Notes: a model not told the origin generated them from the sequence alone. A stretch of 38,690 bases of DNA from CAZHBA01 sp964530225 (GCA_964530225.1 CAZHBA010000117.1:1-38690), one strand, 5' to 3'; counted from the first letter of the stretch, positions 7,264 to 17,988 are shown. Numbers and translations: made by a program.

Positions 7264-7923
7264 CTAATCAACAGGCAGTAGCGCCAGCATCATCAAGCAC
7301 GCAATATCGTCAAATAAGCCTGCTGCGGTTTGGGCGCGTAGTTGTAGATCGTCGCGCTCGCAGGCCAAGTTGGTAAGCCACTGCAAGTGACCCAAAACAT
7401 TACCGTCACCCAACGATGCCCAAATGTCTTCTGGCGCCAGGTCATCGTTTGTTAGATCGCAGACCCGCATAGCGAACGGCGGCGGGGCAATATGCGCCAC
7501 CCACGGGCCATCGTCGGTAACCGTGGTGTCACTTTCGTGAAGGACCCCAACCACGAAACCCAGCGGTATATCCTCCAACTCTATATCCACCGAGGGTGGG
7601 TTAAAGGCGATCGTGCCAAAGCTGAGGCGTCGGGCAACTTCCTCGTCGTTGATCGCCTCGATGGCCGATCCCACCAATTCGGCTATGGTTCGTGGATCAG
7701 TGGGTCGCGGTTCTAAAAACACCAAATTTCCAATAGCAAAGTGGCTGAAGGTTTCCAGGGGAAAGTAAAGGTCGCTCAACTCGCCGCTCGGCAGCGAATC
7801 TTCCGGCCGGTGGATAACCCGCATAATGAACACCGGATCGTCCATATGGATAATCCAGACATCCTCTCCATCTTCAGAAAAGTCGGGCCAACCGAATAAC
7901 CGCCCTACGATAAATTCCGCCAT
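7264..7923 (-). CDS. Hypothetical acidic protein
   Basis: An open frame of 219 codons with no family I recognise. The product is acidic and rich in Asp, Glu and Pro, with no signal peptide and no clear membrane span except a mildly hydrophobic end (CLMMLALLPVD). The N-terminal part reads FGWPDFSEDGEDVWIIHMDD, and the middle has the segment FGTIAFNPPSVDIELEDIPLG. The upstream bases before the ATG at 7923 are pyrimidine-rich and lack a ribosome binding site, which is unlike most neighbours. It is divergent from the alcohol dehydrogenase gene and follows the broken cupin gene's start at a distance of about 100 bases on the same strand. The absence of a second long frame on the opposite strand supports it as real coding sequence. 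Confidence 0.6.
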   Translation of the reverse strand: MAEFIVGRLFGWPDFSEDGEDVWIIHMDDPVFIMRVIHRPEDSLPSGELSDLYFPLETFSHFAIGNLVFLEPRPTDPRTIAELVGSAIEAINDEEVARRLSFGTIAFNPPSVDIELEDIPLGFVVGVLHESDTTVTDDGPWVAHIAPPPFAMRVCDLTNDDLAPEDIWASLGDGNVLGHLQWLTNLACERDDLQLRAQTAAGLFDDIACLMMLALLPVD

Positions 7924-8010
7924 AGGGAGAGGGGTGCCAAAGACGCCGCCCTAGCGCAAGCGCCGAATGCATTGATTTAGTCCCAGACAAGGGTTTTTAT
8001 ACAAACTCAA

Positions 8011-8026
8011 GCGCACATTGGTGCGC
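8011..8026. promoter_or_regulatory. Dyad GCGCAC-N4-GTGCGC upstream of the alcohol dehydrogenase
   Basis: A perfect inverted repeat with six-base arms and a four-base centre (ATTG) lies 27 bases before the GTG start at 8053, in the gap between two divergent genes. Its place and size fit an operator for a dimeric regulator; a short RNA hairpin is the alternative. Confidence 0.4.
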
Positions 8027-8052
8027 GTTTAAACCTAACCGGGGGGAAGCAC

Positions 8053-9096
8053 GTGAAAGCGCAGGTGTTACATAAAGGCGGTGAGCCCTTTGCATTAGAG
8101 GACCGCCCCGATCCTACACCCGGCCCGGGTGAGGCGGTTGCCAAGGTTCTCGCTTGCGGCTCCGGGTTAACTATCCACCACATCAGAGCAGGCCGCGGCG
8201 AAGCCAATTTCCCAATTATCATTGGCCACGAGATCACCGGCGAAATCGTCGAAGTCGGCTCAGCTGGCGGCGGTCCCGATAATCTTGCGGTGGGCGATCC
8301 CGTGACCGCGTATTTTTACCTGATTGAGGGCGAGGACAAGTGGACCCGGACCGGCCGCGCCCCAATCTCGACCGTCAACCGCGGTTATGTCGGTCGTCAG
8401 ATCGATGGTGGCTATGCCGAGTACATCAAGCTGCCAACCTATAATTTTATCAAGCTGCCCGAAGGTCTGGATTATAAAAACAAACCGGCGGATATCGGCG
8501 TCATCAGTGACGCCATTGCCACACCCTACAAGGTACTGACGCGCGCCCGCGTGGCACCCACCGACACCGTGGCAGTATTTGGTGCCGGCGGTGGGCTCGG
8601 CGTGCACCAAATCATGATGTGCAAATGGGCGCACGCCAATGTCATCGCTATCGACGTCATCGCAGACAAACTGAAAGTCTGTAAGGATCTTGGCTCTGAC
8701 ATGCTGGTCGACGCGTCGGGCGATAACGTCGTCGAGCAGGTCATGGATCTGACCGACGGCGCCGGTGTGGATGTGGCGATTGACTATGTATCGACCACTG
8801 GTACCCAGCAACAAGCAGTGGATTGCTTGGGCATTGGCGGCCGCTTTGTGACCTTGGGCGGTGCGGGACAGCCGTTTATGGCACCAGCACCGCAGATGTT
8901 GTCCAAGGAACTGGAGCTACTGGGCAGCCGCTATTGCAGCCGTCAGCAAGTTATAGACTCATTGGAAATCTGCGCCCGCGGCGATGTCTGGCCTTTGGTG
9001 AGCGAGACCTATCCGCTGGAGGAGGCGGAAACCGTTCATCAACGGCTCGACCAGGGCCTGGTGACCGGAAGGGCGGCTTTGATCATCGACGGCTAG
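8053..9096 (+). CDS. Zinc-dependent MDR-family alcohol dehydrogenase
   Basis: A 347-residue medium-chain dehydrogenase/reductase, expected to oxidise an alcohol or reduce an aldehyde with NAD(P). Catalytic zinc ligands are likely Cys35 (LACGSG) and His59-Glu60 in GHEITGEI; the nucleotide-binding glycine motif GAGGGLG is at 177-183. The four-cysteine structural zinc loop of classical alcohol dehydrogenases is missing; instead residues 85-118 form an insert rich in aromatic and charged residues. The start is GTG, with GGGGGGAAG as a strong ribosome binding site five bases away. It stands alone on its strand, tail to tail with the next gene six bases away. The context of catabolic enzymes suggests it acts on a pathway intermediate; the substrate is unknown. 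Confidence 0.88.
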   Translation: MKAQVLHKGGEPFALEDRPDPTPGPGEAVAKVLACGSGLTIHHIRAGRGEANFPIIIGHEITGEIVEVGSAGGGPDNLAVGDPVTAYFYLIEGEDKWTRTGRAPISTVNRGYVGRQIDGGYAEYIKLPTYNFIKLPEGLDYKNKPADIGVISDAIATPYKVLTRARVAPTDTVAVFGAGGGLGVHQIMMCKWAHANVIAIDVIADKLKVCKDLGSDMLVDASGDNVVEQVMDLTDGAGVDVAIDYVSTTGTQQQAVDCLGIGGRFVTLGGAGQPFMAPAPQMLSKELELLGSRYCSRQQVIDSLEICARGDVWPLVSETYPLEEAETVHQRLDQGLVTGRAALIIDG

Positions 9097-9102
9097 TTTG
9101 GC

Positions 9103-9981
9103 TTAGTCGGCTTCGATTGGGTTGGTTAATACACCGATCTTAGAGATTTCTACTTCCACCGTGTCGCCAGCTTTCATCCATAACGGCGGCTGGCGCACAT
9201 GGCCGACGCCACTTGGCGTGCCAGTGACAATGACATCGCCGGCGTACAACTCTGTATAGGTCGAAATGTAGGCGATGAGTTGAGGTACGCTGAAAATTAG
9301 GTCGTCGACCCCTTCGTGCTGAACGACCTCGCCATTGAGGCGAGTCTTTAACGTCAGCTTTGAGGGATCAGGGATTTTATCAGCTGTGACCAAGCACGGC
9401 CCGAATGCGCCTGAGTGGAAAAAGTTCTTGCCCGGCAAGTATTGCGACGAGTGCCGCTGCCAATCACGGATCGAGCCTTCGTTGTAGCAACTGTACCCCG
9501 CCACATGGTCCAGCGCTGCGCTCTCGGATATACGGCGCGCTGTTTTGCCAATGATCACCGCGAGTTCTCCCTCGTAATCGAAGCGCGCCGACTCTCGTGG
9601 CGCCAGCATTGGCTGACCATGGCCGACATGACTTTCCGGCCAGCGCGGGAACAGAACCGGCTGTGCGGGGATTGGATTGCCGGTTTCCTCTGCGTGTTTG
9701 CGGTAGTTCAGACCGACGCAAAGAATTTTGCCCGGATTGGTAATCGGTGGCAGCATGGTGACATCGCCGATAGGGAAATCCGATGTCTTACCACCACCGC
9801 CACCGAAGCCGGTTTTCAGATATTTCGCGACCTTGGTTTTCACCCCATCGTTGGAGCTCAGAAAGTCGCGCAGTGTAGGGACGGTATTGATGAACTCGGC
9901 GCCTAGGTCGATTACGCCGCCATCGGGACCATAGGTGCCCCAGCTATCGCGATTGACGTAGCGAAAACTCATATATTTCAT
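9103..9981 (-). CDS. Fumarylacetoacetate hydrolase (FAH) family protein
   Basis: A 292-residue enzyme with the FAH fold, used for C-C hydrolysis, hydration, isomerisation or decarboxylation of 2-oxo or acylpyruvate compounds in aromatic ring degradation. The core starts near residue 83 with GKILCVGLNYRKHAEE. Metal ligands are visible as Glu137 and Glu139 in YEGELAVIIG; the third position, often Asp in the NDVSARD motif, is Glu168 in NEGSIRDWQ, a variant that I believe occurs in one subgroup of the family. PGKNFF and TGTPSGVG motifs complete the active site. It is divergent from the VOC dioxygenase-like gene, separated by 199 bases. A role after ring cleavage is plausible by context, but which of the family's reactions it performs cannot be decided. 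Confidence 0.9.
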   Translation of the reverse strand: MKYMSFRYVNRDSWGTYGPDGGVIDLGAEFINTVPTLRDFLSSNDGVKTKVAKYLKTGFGGGGGKTSDFPIGDVTMLPPITNPGKILCVGLNYRKHAEETGNPIPAQPVLFPRWPESHVGHGQPMLAPRESARFDYEGELAVIIGKTARRISESAALDHVAGYSCYNEGSIRDWQRHSSQYLPGKNFFHSGAFGPCLVTADKIPDPSKLTLKTRLNGEVVQHEGVDDLIFSVPQLIAYISTYTELYAGDVIVTGTPSGVGHVRQPPLWMKAGDTVEVEISKIGVLTNPIEAD

Positions 9982-10180
9982 ACTAATATAAGCCTATTCG
10001 AACGTGATTATTTATGCTTTCCCAGTACCAGATAACTTAACTCACTGGTGATGGCCCGTTATATAGTCTTGCCGTAAAGCGCCCAATGGTAATCCTCGTT
10101 TCTTATGGGGCTGGAGGCAAGTGCTGGACTTGTTATGCTTCGGAGCCATATCAAGGCCATCTTTGAAAATGGAGGGACTA

Positions 10181-10771
10181 ATGGACGTACCAATGCAAGT
10201 ACCAGAGACCAGCGATGTGAAATCGCCAGCCTATTTCGCGCACATCTTGCTGTACACGAAGAAATTCCAAGAGATGGTTGACTGGTATTGCCATTTTCTC
10301 GGCGCCAAAGTGATGGGTGCTTCGGGAAACGTGGCGTTCGTAACCTATGACGACGAACACCACCGGATCGCCATCATCGAAACACCCGATTACAAGGACC
10401 GCGAACCGAATTCAGTTGGCATGGGGCATTTTGCCTTCAACTACGCTTCGCTGGATGATCTCATCCACCAGTATGAGCGCCTCAAAGCTGAGGGTGTGAT
10501 GCCCGCCCGCACAATTAACCACGGCCCCACTACATCGATGTACTATCGCGATCCGGAAGAAAATGCGGTGGAAATACAGGTCGATAATTTTCCCTCTGTC
10601 GATGCGCTCAACGAGTGGTTCGCGACGGGCGAATTCAACCGCAATCCGATCGGTGTGACCTTCGACTTCGAAGATCTTGTCGCACGGCGTCGGACGGGCG
10701 AGCCGGAGGAGGTTCTGTTGCAGCCACTTGAGGGCGACACCGCAGCACCTCTCGCGGCAAGCGACAAATAG
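10181..10771 (+). CDS. VOC-superfamily protein, extradiol dioxygenase / glyoxalase-like
   Basis: A 196-residue protein from the ATG at 10181, chosen because GGAGGG lies five bases before it; an earlier in-frame start at 10121 has none. It has the vicinal-oxygen-chelate layout: FAHILLYTKKFQEMVDWYCH at the front, MGHFAFNYASLDDL in the middle and YYRDPEENAVEIQVDNF near the end. The three metal ligands of one-domain extradiol dioxygenases are present as His21, His83 and Glu131. This supports an iron- or manganese-dependent dioxygenase, though the fold also serves glyoxalases and isomerases. It is followed after 22 bases by the xi-class glutathione transferase, so both are probably on one message and may act on the same quinone or catechol-like compound. 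Confidence 0.85.
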   Translation: MDVPMQVPETSDVKSPAYFAHILLYTKKFQEMVDWYCHFLGAKVMGASGNVAFVTYDDEHHRIAIIETPDYKDREPNSVGMGHFAFNYASLDDLIHQYERLKAEGVMPARTINHGPTTSMYYRDPEENAVEIQVDNFPSVDALNEWFATGEFNRNPIGVTFDFEDLVARRRTGEPEEVLLQPLEGDTAAPLAASDK

Positions 10772-10793
10772 TGATCAAAAAGGAAAGTTGACG

Positions 10794-11810
10794 ATGGGTA
10801 TGCTTATCGACGGCGCGTGGCGCGAAGACGACGGGGTTGCGCTAACACGTGAAATTGCCAAAGACGGCGCTTTCCAACGCACCGAAAGCCAGTTCCGCAG
10901 CTGGGTGACGACAGATGGATCTCCGGGGCCGACGGGTGAGGACGGGTACGAAGCCGAACCTGGCCGTTACCATCTGTACCTGGCGTACACTTGTCCCTGG
11001 GCGCATCGGACATTGATATTCCGCTCGCTGAAGAAACTCGACAACGCGATTTCGGTATCGCTTGCGTTGCCGGGCCGCCATCCGGAAGGTTGGACCTTCG
11101 GTGACGATCCAGATTACCCCGACTGTATTCCCGATACCATTAACGGCTTCGAATATCTGCACCAGGCCTATTCGGCTTCGCAAGGCGATTACACCGGCAA
11201 AGTCACGGTGCCGACCCTGTGGGACAAGAAGTCCAACCGGGTCATAAACAACGAATCGTCGGAAATTATCCGCATGTTCAACACGGCCTTCAATGCTCAC
11301 ACGAATGCCATCGAAGATTATTATCCCGAAGAGTTACGCGGCGAAATTGATACCATCAACGAGGTGATCTACCACACGGTTAACAACGGTGTTTACCGCT
11401 GCGGCTTCGCCACCACTCAGGAAGCCTACGACACAGCAGTGGCTGCTTTGTTCAAAACCCTCGACGAGCTGGAAGTGCGGCTCGACAAACAACGTTATCT
11501 TGTCGGCGATCAACAGACCGAGGCCGATTGGAGGTTGTTTCCGACACTGATACGTTTCGACGCCTGCTATGTTGGTGCCTTCAAGTGTAATTTGCGCCAG
11601 CTGAGCGACTATCCAAACCTGACCAATTACACCCGCGAGCTTTATCAGGTGCCAGGTATCGCTGAGACCTTCAGCTTCGATTACGCCAAGAAGAACTACT
11701 ACGCTATCGAGCGGGTTAATCCTAACGGCATCGTGCCCATGGGGCCGGCCAATATTGAGGCGTTTTACCGCGAGCCGCACGACCGCGACCGGTTTCCGGC
11801 GGCCAATTAA
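10794..11810 (+). CDS. Xi-class glutathione transferase (glutathionyl-hydroquinone reductase)
   Basis: A 338-residue protein of the ECM4/YqjG family, which reduces glutathionyl-hydroquinones with glutathione and releases the free hydroquinone. The catalytic Cys67 sits in the diagnostic CPWAHR motif after YLAYT; a thioredoxin-like domain is followed by a helical C-terminal domain with NNGVYRCGFATTQEAYD and ADWRLFPTLIRFD, both typical of the family. The start at 10794 follows AGGAAAG; the longer open frame upstream overlaps the VOC gene and has no binding site. Its pairing with a dioxygenase-like gene suggests clean-up of quinones made during ring degradation. The assignment to class is firm; the in vivo substrate is inferred. 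Confidence 0.93.
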   Translation: MGMLIDGAWREDDGVALTREIAKDGAFQRTESQFRSWVTTDGSPGPTGEDGYEAEPGRYHLYLAYTCPWAHRTLIFRSLKKLDNAISVSLALPGRHPEGWTFGDDPDYPDCIPDTINGFEYLHQAYSASQGDYTGKVTVPTLWDKKSNRVINNESSEIIRMFNTAFNAHTNAIEDYYPEELRGEIDTINEVIYHTVNNGVYRCGFATTQEAYDTAVAALFKTLDELEVRLDKQRYLVGDQQTEADWRLFPTLIRFDACYVGAFKCNLRQLSDYPNLTNYTRELYQVPGIAETFSFDYAKKNYYAIERVNPNGIVPMGPANIEAFYREPHDRDRFPAAN

Positions 11811-11857
11811 AACTCAGGGCAGGGGCAAACGCAAACAGTGCCCGATCAGGCTCTGGT

Positions 11858-12118
11858 CTACCCATCCCGCGGCGGCTGAGTAAAGGCTTTGAAGGTGATC
11901 AGCGTGCACGTGTCTTTGACCCCGGGCAGAGTTTGGATACTATTGGTGACGAAGTGTCCAATATCGACGTCATCGGATAGATAGCACTTAATCAGCAAAT
12001 CGTACTGGCCCGACGTCGAATGGACCTCGGAAACCTGTTCGACTTCCAACGCCGCTGTATCGGCCGCCTCGTAAGCACGGCCGAGCTCACACTTTACTTG
12101 CACAAAGATCGTTTGCAT
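11858..12118 (-). CDS. Stand-alone Lrp/AsnC ligand-binding (RAM) domain protein
   Basis: An 86-residue protein that corresponds only to the effector-binding half of Lrp/AsnC regulators: MQTIFVQVKCELGRAYEAAD, then the EVHSTSGQYDLLIKCYLSD strand-turn region, and TLITFKAFTQPP at the end. There is no helix-turn-helix part, and the short length matches known single-domain members, so it is not a truncation. Such proteins form oligomers, bind amino acids and can influence partner regulators, but few have known roles. It lies close downstream of the xi-class GST gene, on the opposite strand, and next to the helicase gene on the same strand, with 43 bases between. Confidence 0.85.
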   Translation of the reverse strand: MQTIFVQVKCELGRAYEAADTAALEVEQVSEVHSTSGQYDLLIKCYLSDDVDIGHFVTNSIQTLPGVKDTCTLITFKAFTQPPRDG

Positions 12119-12161
12119 AGCGTCAGATTACCGACAGTTTGCCAGTAGCGCAGTAGCTAAT

Positions 12162-13508
12162 TTATCGCTGCAGGAAGGCCGGGACGTGGTCGCCCATGCC
12201 GGTTTCCGAGGACTTGCCCTTTGGCGGTTGGCGTTTTCTGGTCTGCGGCTTGGCCTTTTCTTTTGCTGGCGGTTTCGTTTCGTCTTTGGCCGTTGCTTTA
12301 CGCCGGCCGGTGCTGCGTTTGCGCGGTGATTTCTTTTCTTCCTGCTGGCTCACCTTGCGGTCGGCCGGTGCCGCTGCCTGCGGCCAATCCGACCTGCCCG
12401 CCAGTTCAATCTTGGCGCCGATCAGCCTTTCGATCTGCTGAACGTACTTCGCATCGGCCGAAGTGGCCAAGGTGATCGAGTGACCTTCACGCCCGGCGCG
12501 GCCGGTACGACCGATCCGGTGGATATAATCTTCTGGGTTCATCGGCACGTCGAAATTGAATACATGGCTCATGTCGTCGATATCGAGGCCGCGTGCGGCG
12601 ACATCACTGGCTACCAGAATGGTAATTTCACCGGCTTTGAATTTTTCCAAGGTCGCCATGCGAACCGGCTGCGGCAGGTCGCCATGAAGCGCTTCGGCGT
12701 TGAAGCCATGCCGGCGCAACGATTGATCGACAACTTTGACATCGCGCTTGCGGTTGCAAAACACGATGGCGTTGCGGACATCCTCGGTGGCGATCAGCTT
12801 GCGCAGCGCCTGACGTTTTTCGGTGAAACCGCCCCTGACGTTCACCAGCCGCTGAACTACCGTTTCAGCGGCCGATGCCGCTGGCGCGACTTCCACCTTG
12901 CGCGGGTTTATCAGGTAGGAATCGGTTAGCCGCTGGATTTCCGGCGGCATGGTCGCCGAAAACATCGCCGTTTGGCGGATCGGCGGCAGTAATTTCATGA
13001 TTTTCTCGACATCCGGGATAAAACCCATGTCGAGCATCCGGTCGGCTTCGTCGACGACGAGAATTTTGATATCCGCCAGCAGTATTCTTCCGCGCTCGAA
13101 TTGATCGATCAAGCGTCCGGGCGTGGCGATCAAGACATCGACGCCACGGTCCAATTTTTCATTTTGCTCGACGAACGACACGCCGCCGATCAGTAGCGCC
13201 ATCGATAATTTATGGTTCTTACCATAAACGACGAAATTTTCTGCAACCTGGGCCGCCAGTTCGCGTGTGGGTTCCAGGATCAGCGACCGTGGCATGCGCG
13301 CGCGGGCGCGTCCGGCAGCCAGTATCTCGATCATTGGCAACGTGAAACCGGCAGTTTTGCCAGTGCCTGTCTGGGCAATGCCAAGCACATCGCGGCCCAT
13401 TAACAAGTGAGGGATTGCCTGTTCCTGAATGGGGGTGGGTACGGTGTAGCCGGCACCAGTAATGGCACTCAGCAAATCGGGACTTAGTCCAAGGTCTTTA
13501 AACTTCAT
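12162..13508 (-). CDS. rhlE: DEAD-box ATP-dependent RNA helicase, RhlE type
   Basis: A helicase of 448 residues from the ATG at 13508, where family similarity begins (MKFKDLGLSPDLL). Motifs are in order: Q motif PTPIQEQAIP, motif I AQTGTGKT at 45-52, PTRELAAQ, ATPGRL, DEAD at 153-156, SAT at 184-186, and HRIGRTGRAG near the end of the second RecA-like domain. A Lys/Arg-rich tail of about 75 residues, including KKSPRKRSTGRRKATAK, probably binds RNA, and the end DHVPAFLQR is a common alphaproteobacterial RhlE ending. It unwinds structured RNA in ribosome assembly or decay. An in-frame ATG exists at 13550 but adds residues not seen in the family. The symbol is by subfamily resemblance. Confidence 0.93.
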   Translation of the reverse strand: MKFKDLGLSPDLLSAITGAGYTVPTPIQEQAIPHLLMGRDVLGIAQTGTGKTAGFTLPMIEILAAGRARARMPRSLILEPTRELAAQVAENFVVYGKNHKLSMALLIGGVSFVEQNEKLDRGVDVLIATPGRLIDQFERGRILLADIKILVVDEADRMLDMGFIPDVEKIMKLLPPIRQTAMFSATMPPEIQRLTDSYLINPRKVEVAPAASAAETVVQRLVNVRGGFTEKRQALRKLIATEDVRNAIVFCNRKRDVKVVDQSLRRHGFNAEALHGDLPQPVRMATLEKFKAGEITILVASDVAARGLDIDDMSHVFNFDVPMNPEDYIHRIGRTGRAGREGHSITLATSADAKYVQQIERLIGAKIELAGRSDWPQAAAPADRKVSQQEEKKSPRKRSTGRRKATAKDETKPPAKEKAKPQTRKRQPPKGKSSETGMGDHVPAFLQR

Positions 13509-13725
13509 GTGGTCTTTCAAATTTAACAAAAGTGCGGTTGGATGCTGCACCGCACATAAATTGACTTTCCGTCGCGGAAAGTCCAGCGATTATTTTCAAT
13601 GCCTTCTAGGACCGGGTTCTACAGAGCTTGCACCAAACGGTCCAGAACCACACGAACACATAATTTGTTAATATGGTTAATATTATTTCAATTAAAGGGA
13701 GTTATAATGCTCACTTCGACATTGG

Positions 13726-14331
13726 TTAGGTGGCGAATGCCTTTTTCAGGCCGGGACGCTCGTTCAGGCGTTTGATATAGGCCGATACGTTCGGCCTGTC
13801 CGAGATATCGGCGCCCAAGCGAGCCGCCACCGTGCAGGCATGCCCGGTCATGATATCGGCGCCGGAGAATTCGCCGGCCAGGAATTCATTGTCTCCCAAG
13901 GCTTGATCAACGGCGCCCAGCATGCGGGTTAGCTGTTTTCTGGCGCGATCGATGCTAACCGAGTTGCGCTGGTCCTCGGGCAACAGAATGGTTTCCACGA
14001 TCAGGATGTTGACGTGAGGCATGATCATGCCCTCGGCGTAGTGCAGCCATTGCAGGTACGCGGGAAAATCCACGGAATCCGCATTGGGTCGCATGCGGCC
14101 ACCGCCGTGTTTCGCCAGGATATATTCAACAATAGCGCCGGATTCGAAAATCGTCACATCGCCATCAGTCAGCGACGGCACCCGTGCCATGGGATTGATC
14201 TTCAGATACTCCGGGTCCCGCATGCTGGGATCGCCCAGCTTGAACATCTCCAGCTCGTAGTCCAGGCCCAGTTCCTCGCACAGCCAGACAATGCGGACGG
14301 AACGTGTGTTAGATGCGTGATAGATTTTCAT
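13726..14331 (-). CDS. Glutathione S-transferase family protein
   Basis: A 201-residue cytosolic GST. The N-terminal thioredoxin-like domain runs from MKIYHASNTRSVRIVWLCEE through the glutathione-binding segment NPMARVPSL and FESGAIVEYI; the helical domain follows from about residue 90, with ADIMTGHACTVAARLG and the end ERPGLKKAFA. Position 9-11 (TRSVR) suggests a serine-type or related active site near the N-terminus instead of a cysteine. The start at 14331 follows a GGAGAG ribosome binding site. It stands alone. A detoxification or isomerisation role is usual for the family; the substrate cannot be inferred. Confidence 0.92.
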   Translation of the reverse strand: MKIYHASNTRSVRIVWLCEELGLDYELEMFKLGDPSMRDPEYLKINPMARVPSLTDGDVTIFESGAIVEYILAKHGGGRMRPNADSVDFPAYLQWLHYAEGMIMPHVNILIVETILLPEDQRNSVSIDRARKQLTRMLGAVDQALGDNEFLAGEFSGADIMTGHACTVAARLGADISDRPNVSAYIKRLNERPGLKKAFAT

Positions 14332-14651
14332 GGAAATACTCTCCAGGCCTCGTTCTAGTTAATCAGGAATACTAAATGCACCATAGGCCAGCTAATGCGG
14401 TGATCAATTTTTGAGTATTAGGCTGAATTTCGTCATGATACCCAGCCTGCTCTGCGACGACCCCGAATTTTTTTATTGTTGCTACCGACGTTCGTTCCTG
14501 CTCAGAGAGACGAGCGCTAGGGTTAGCAGAATTAGCTGCTACATTAGTGATTGGTTATAGTTAACGGGAATTTAATTTCCCATTATGTTGCAAGACGGTA
14601 TCGCAAAAATTGCGATTCTACGCTGTTTCGGGCGCAGATTAAGCGTTCAAA
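14332..14651. other. Intergenic stretch with no recognisable gene
   Basis: About 320 AT-richer bases upstream of the GST gene and downstream of the lipoprotein gene. Only short open frames without ribosome binding sites are present. The one structured element is the hairpin ATCGCAA-AAA-TTGCGAT at 14600-14616, about 36 bases past the lipoprotein stop; read on the minus strand its centre is TTT, and it could stop or protect that transcript, but there is no trailing T run. Confidence 0.5.
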
Positions 14652-15242
14652 TTAACAGCTTTCGGGGCATGACTCGTCTAGGCGGCTGTGCGGATTTTGC
14701 GACGGGAACAGCGCTATCGCCAGCTGTGTCATCAGTGCGCGGAATTGCGCCGAATCAGAACCGGGCACACCACCTAAACTAGCAGTCGCCTGGGTCAAGT
14801 AATGGTCACCCGAGCAGTAGACCGCTGTTACCGTAAGGCTGCCACCGGTGGCGATGACTTTCGCCGTGTCCAACGTTTCCCTGGAGCACAATTTATCGGT
14901 TTGACTTATCGTGGTTGGGTTAAACGCCAGTGCCACATGGCGTTTGCGAACATCTACGCGCTTGGGGTTGGTCGAAAGGTTTAACCGCGGCCCGAAGTTG
15001 CGGCCGTCGAGGCTTTTTAAAACCGCTGCTTGGAAAGCGCCTTTCGGCATGTCATATGGCTCTCTGACGACGACTGTCCTGAGCTCGTTTTCGCCCGTGC
15101 CGACAACATAAAGCTCTTCCGGCTGATAACTCGTTGCGACATCATCACGCGATACTGTCACACTGCCCGCACATGCTGCCAAGGCAACTGCGGCAACCGC
15201 CGTTAGCGGACCCGGTTTGAGGCGTGTAAGTTGTATTTTCAT
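14652..15242 (-). CDS. Putative lipoprotein of unknown function
   Basis: A 196-residue protein starting at the ATG at 15242 (the frame could extend two codons to a TTG). The N-terminus has Lys and Arg followed by a hydrophobic stretch and a lipobox LAAC with the lipidated Cys at about position 24, so it should be exported and anchored to a membrane. The mature part has repeated basic/hydrophobic strands (RTVVVREPYDMPKGAFQAAV, RHVALAFNPTTISQ) and two further cysteine pairs, including CSRETL and VYCSGDHY, plus CPESC at the very end. I recognise no family. It is downstream of parE on the same strand, 137 bases away, and probably has its own promoter. Confidence 0.75.
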   Translation of the reverse strand: MKIQLTRLKPGPLTAVAAVALAACAGSVTVSRDDVATSYQPEELYVVGTGENELRTVVVREPYDMPKGAFQAAVLKSLDGRNFGPRLNLSTNPKRVDVRKRHVALAFNPTTISQTDKLCSRETLDTAKVIATGGSLTVTAVYCSGDHYLTQATASLGGVPGSDSAQFRALMTQLAIALFPSQNPHSRLDESCPESC

Positions 15243-15379
15243 TACCAATATCTGTCTGAGTATTTGTTCCAGGTCTGACTACGTCTTCGGTCAATTAACA
15301 GATGCCTGCCAGATTATTTCATCCGCGGTCAATAAAGCACCCAAATGTGATCAAAATGCGGTTAAGGCCCGAAGTGGGC

Positions 15380-17407
<2,028 letters not shown>

Positions 17408-17571
17408 TTTGACCAATTCCTGTTATGGACTAACTGCTGTTGCGTAACGCGGATAGCGCGATACGCTATCTTATTTGCGCGACGGTAACAGATTCGCCAA
17501 GAGCGCGGTGGCAGTAGTATCCCGCGATATTGTTAGTTTTTGATTTATTTGTTCGATCAAATGGTGAAACG

Positions 17572-17988
17572 ATGGCAAAAACCGCAGAAAACAGTCAAAA
17601 AATGGGGCCTCGTGGCGAATTGTCCATTCAGACGGCAGCTATGCCCTCCGATACCAATGCCAATGGCGATATCTTCGGTGGCTGGTTATTGGCTCAGATG
17701 GATATCGCCGGCGGTATTGCCGGTCGTAATTACTCGCGCGGTCGTACGGTTACCATCGCGGTAGAGTCCATGACCTTCCGCAAACCGGTGAAAGTTGGCG
17801 ATGTGGTTTCCTGCTATGCCGACCTGACTAAGGTTGGCACCACATCGATGACTTATCGCATTGAGGCATGGGCTCTGCGAACCGAAACGTTTGAGCGCGA
17901 AAAGGTAACCGAAGGGGTGTTCACTTATGTGGCAATAGGTGCCGATGGGAGACCTCGCAAACTTGCGAGGGATACGGAGGAAGTATGA
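17572..17988 (+). CDS. Acyl-CoA thioesterase, YciA-like hotdog fold
   Basis: A 138-residue hotdog-fold thioesterase that hydrolyses acyl-CoA to free acid and CoA in the cytoplasm. The signature NANGDIFGGWLLAQMD (29-44) is that of the YciA/ACOT subgroup; Asn31, Asp33 and the following glycines line the active site, and TVTIAVESMTFRKPVKVGDVV forms the central strands. The ATG at 17572 is chosen because the family starts there, although an in-frame start exists at 17530. It opens a compact three-gene unit: its stop overlaps the next start by four bases (ATGA). Confidence 0.9.
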   Translation: MAKTAENSQKMGPRGELSIQTAAMPSDTNANGDIFGGWLLAQMDIAGGIAGRNYSRGRTVTIAVESMTFRKPVKVGDVVSCYADLTKVGTTSMTYRIEAWALRTETFEREKVTEGVFTYVAIGADGRPRKLARDTEEV

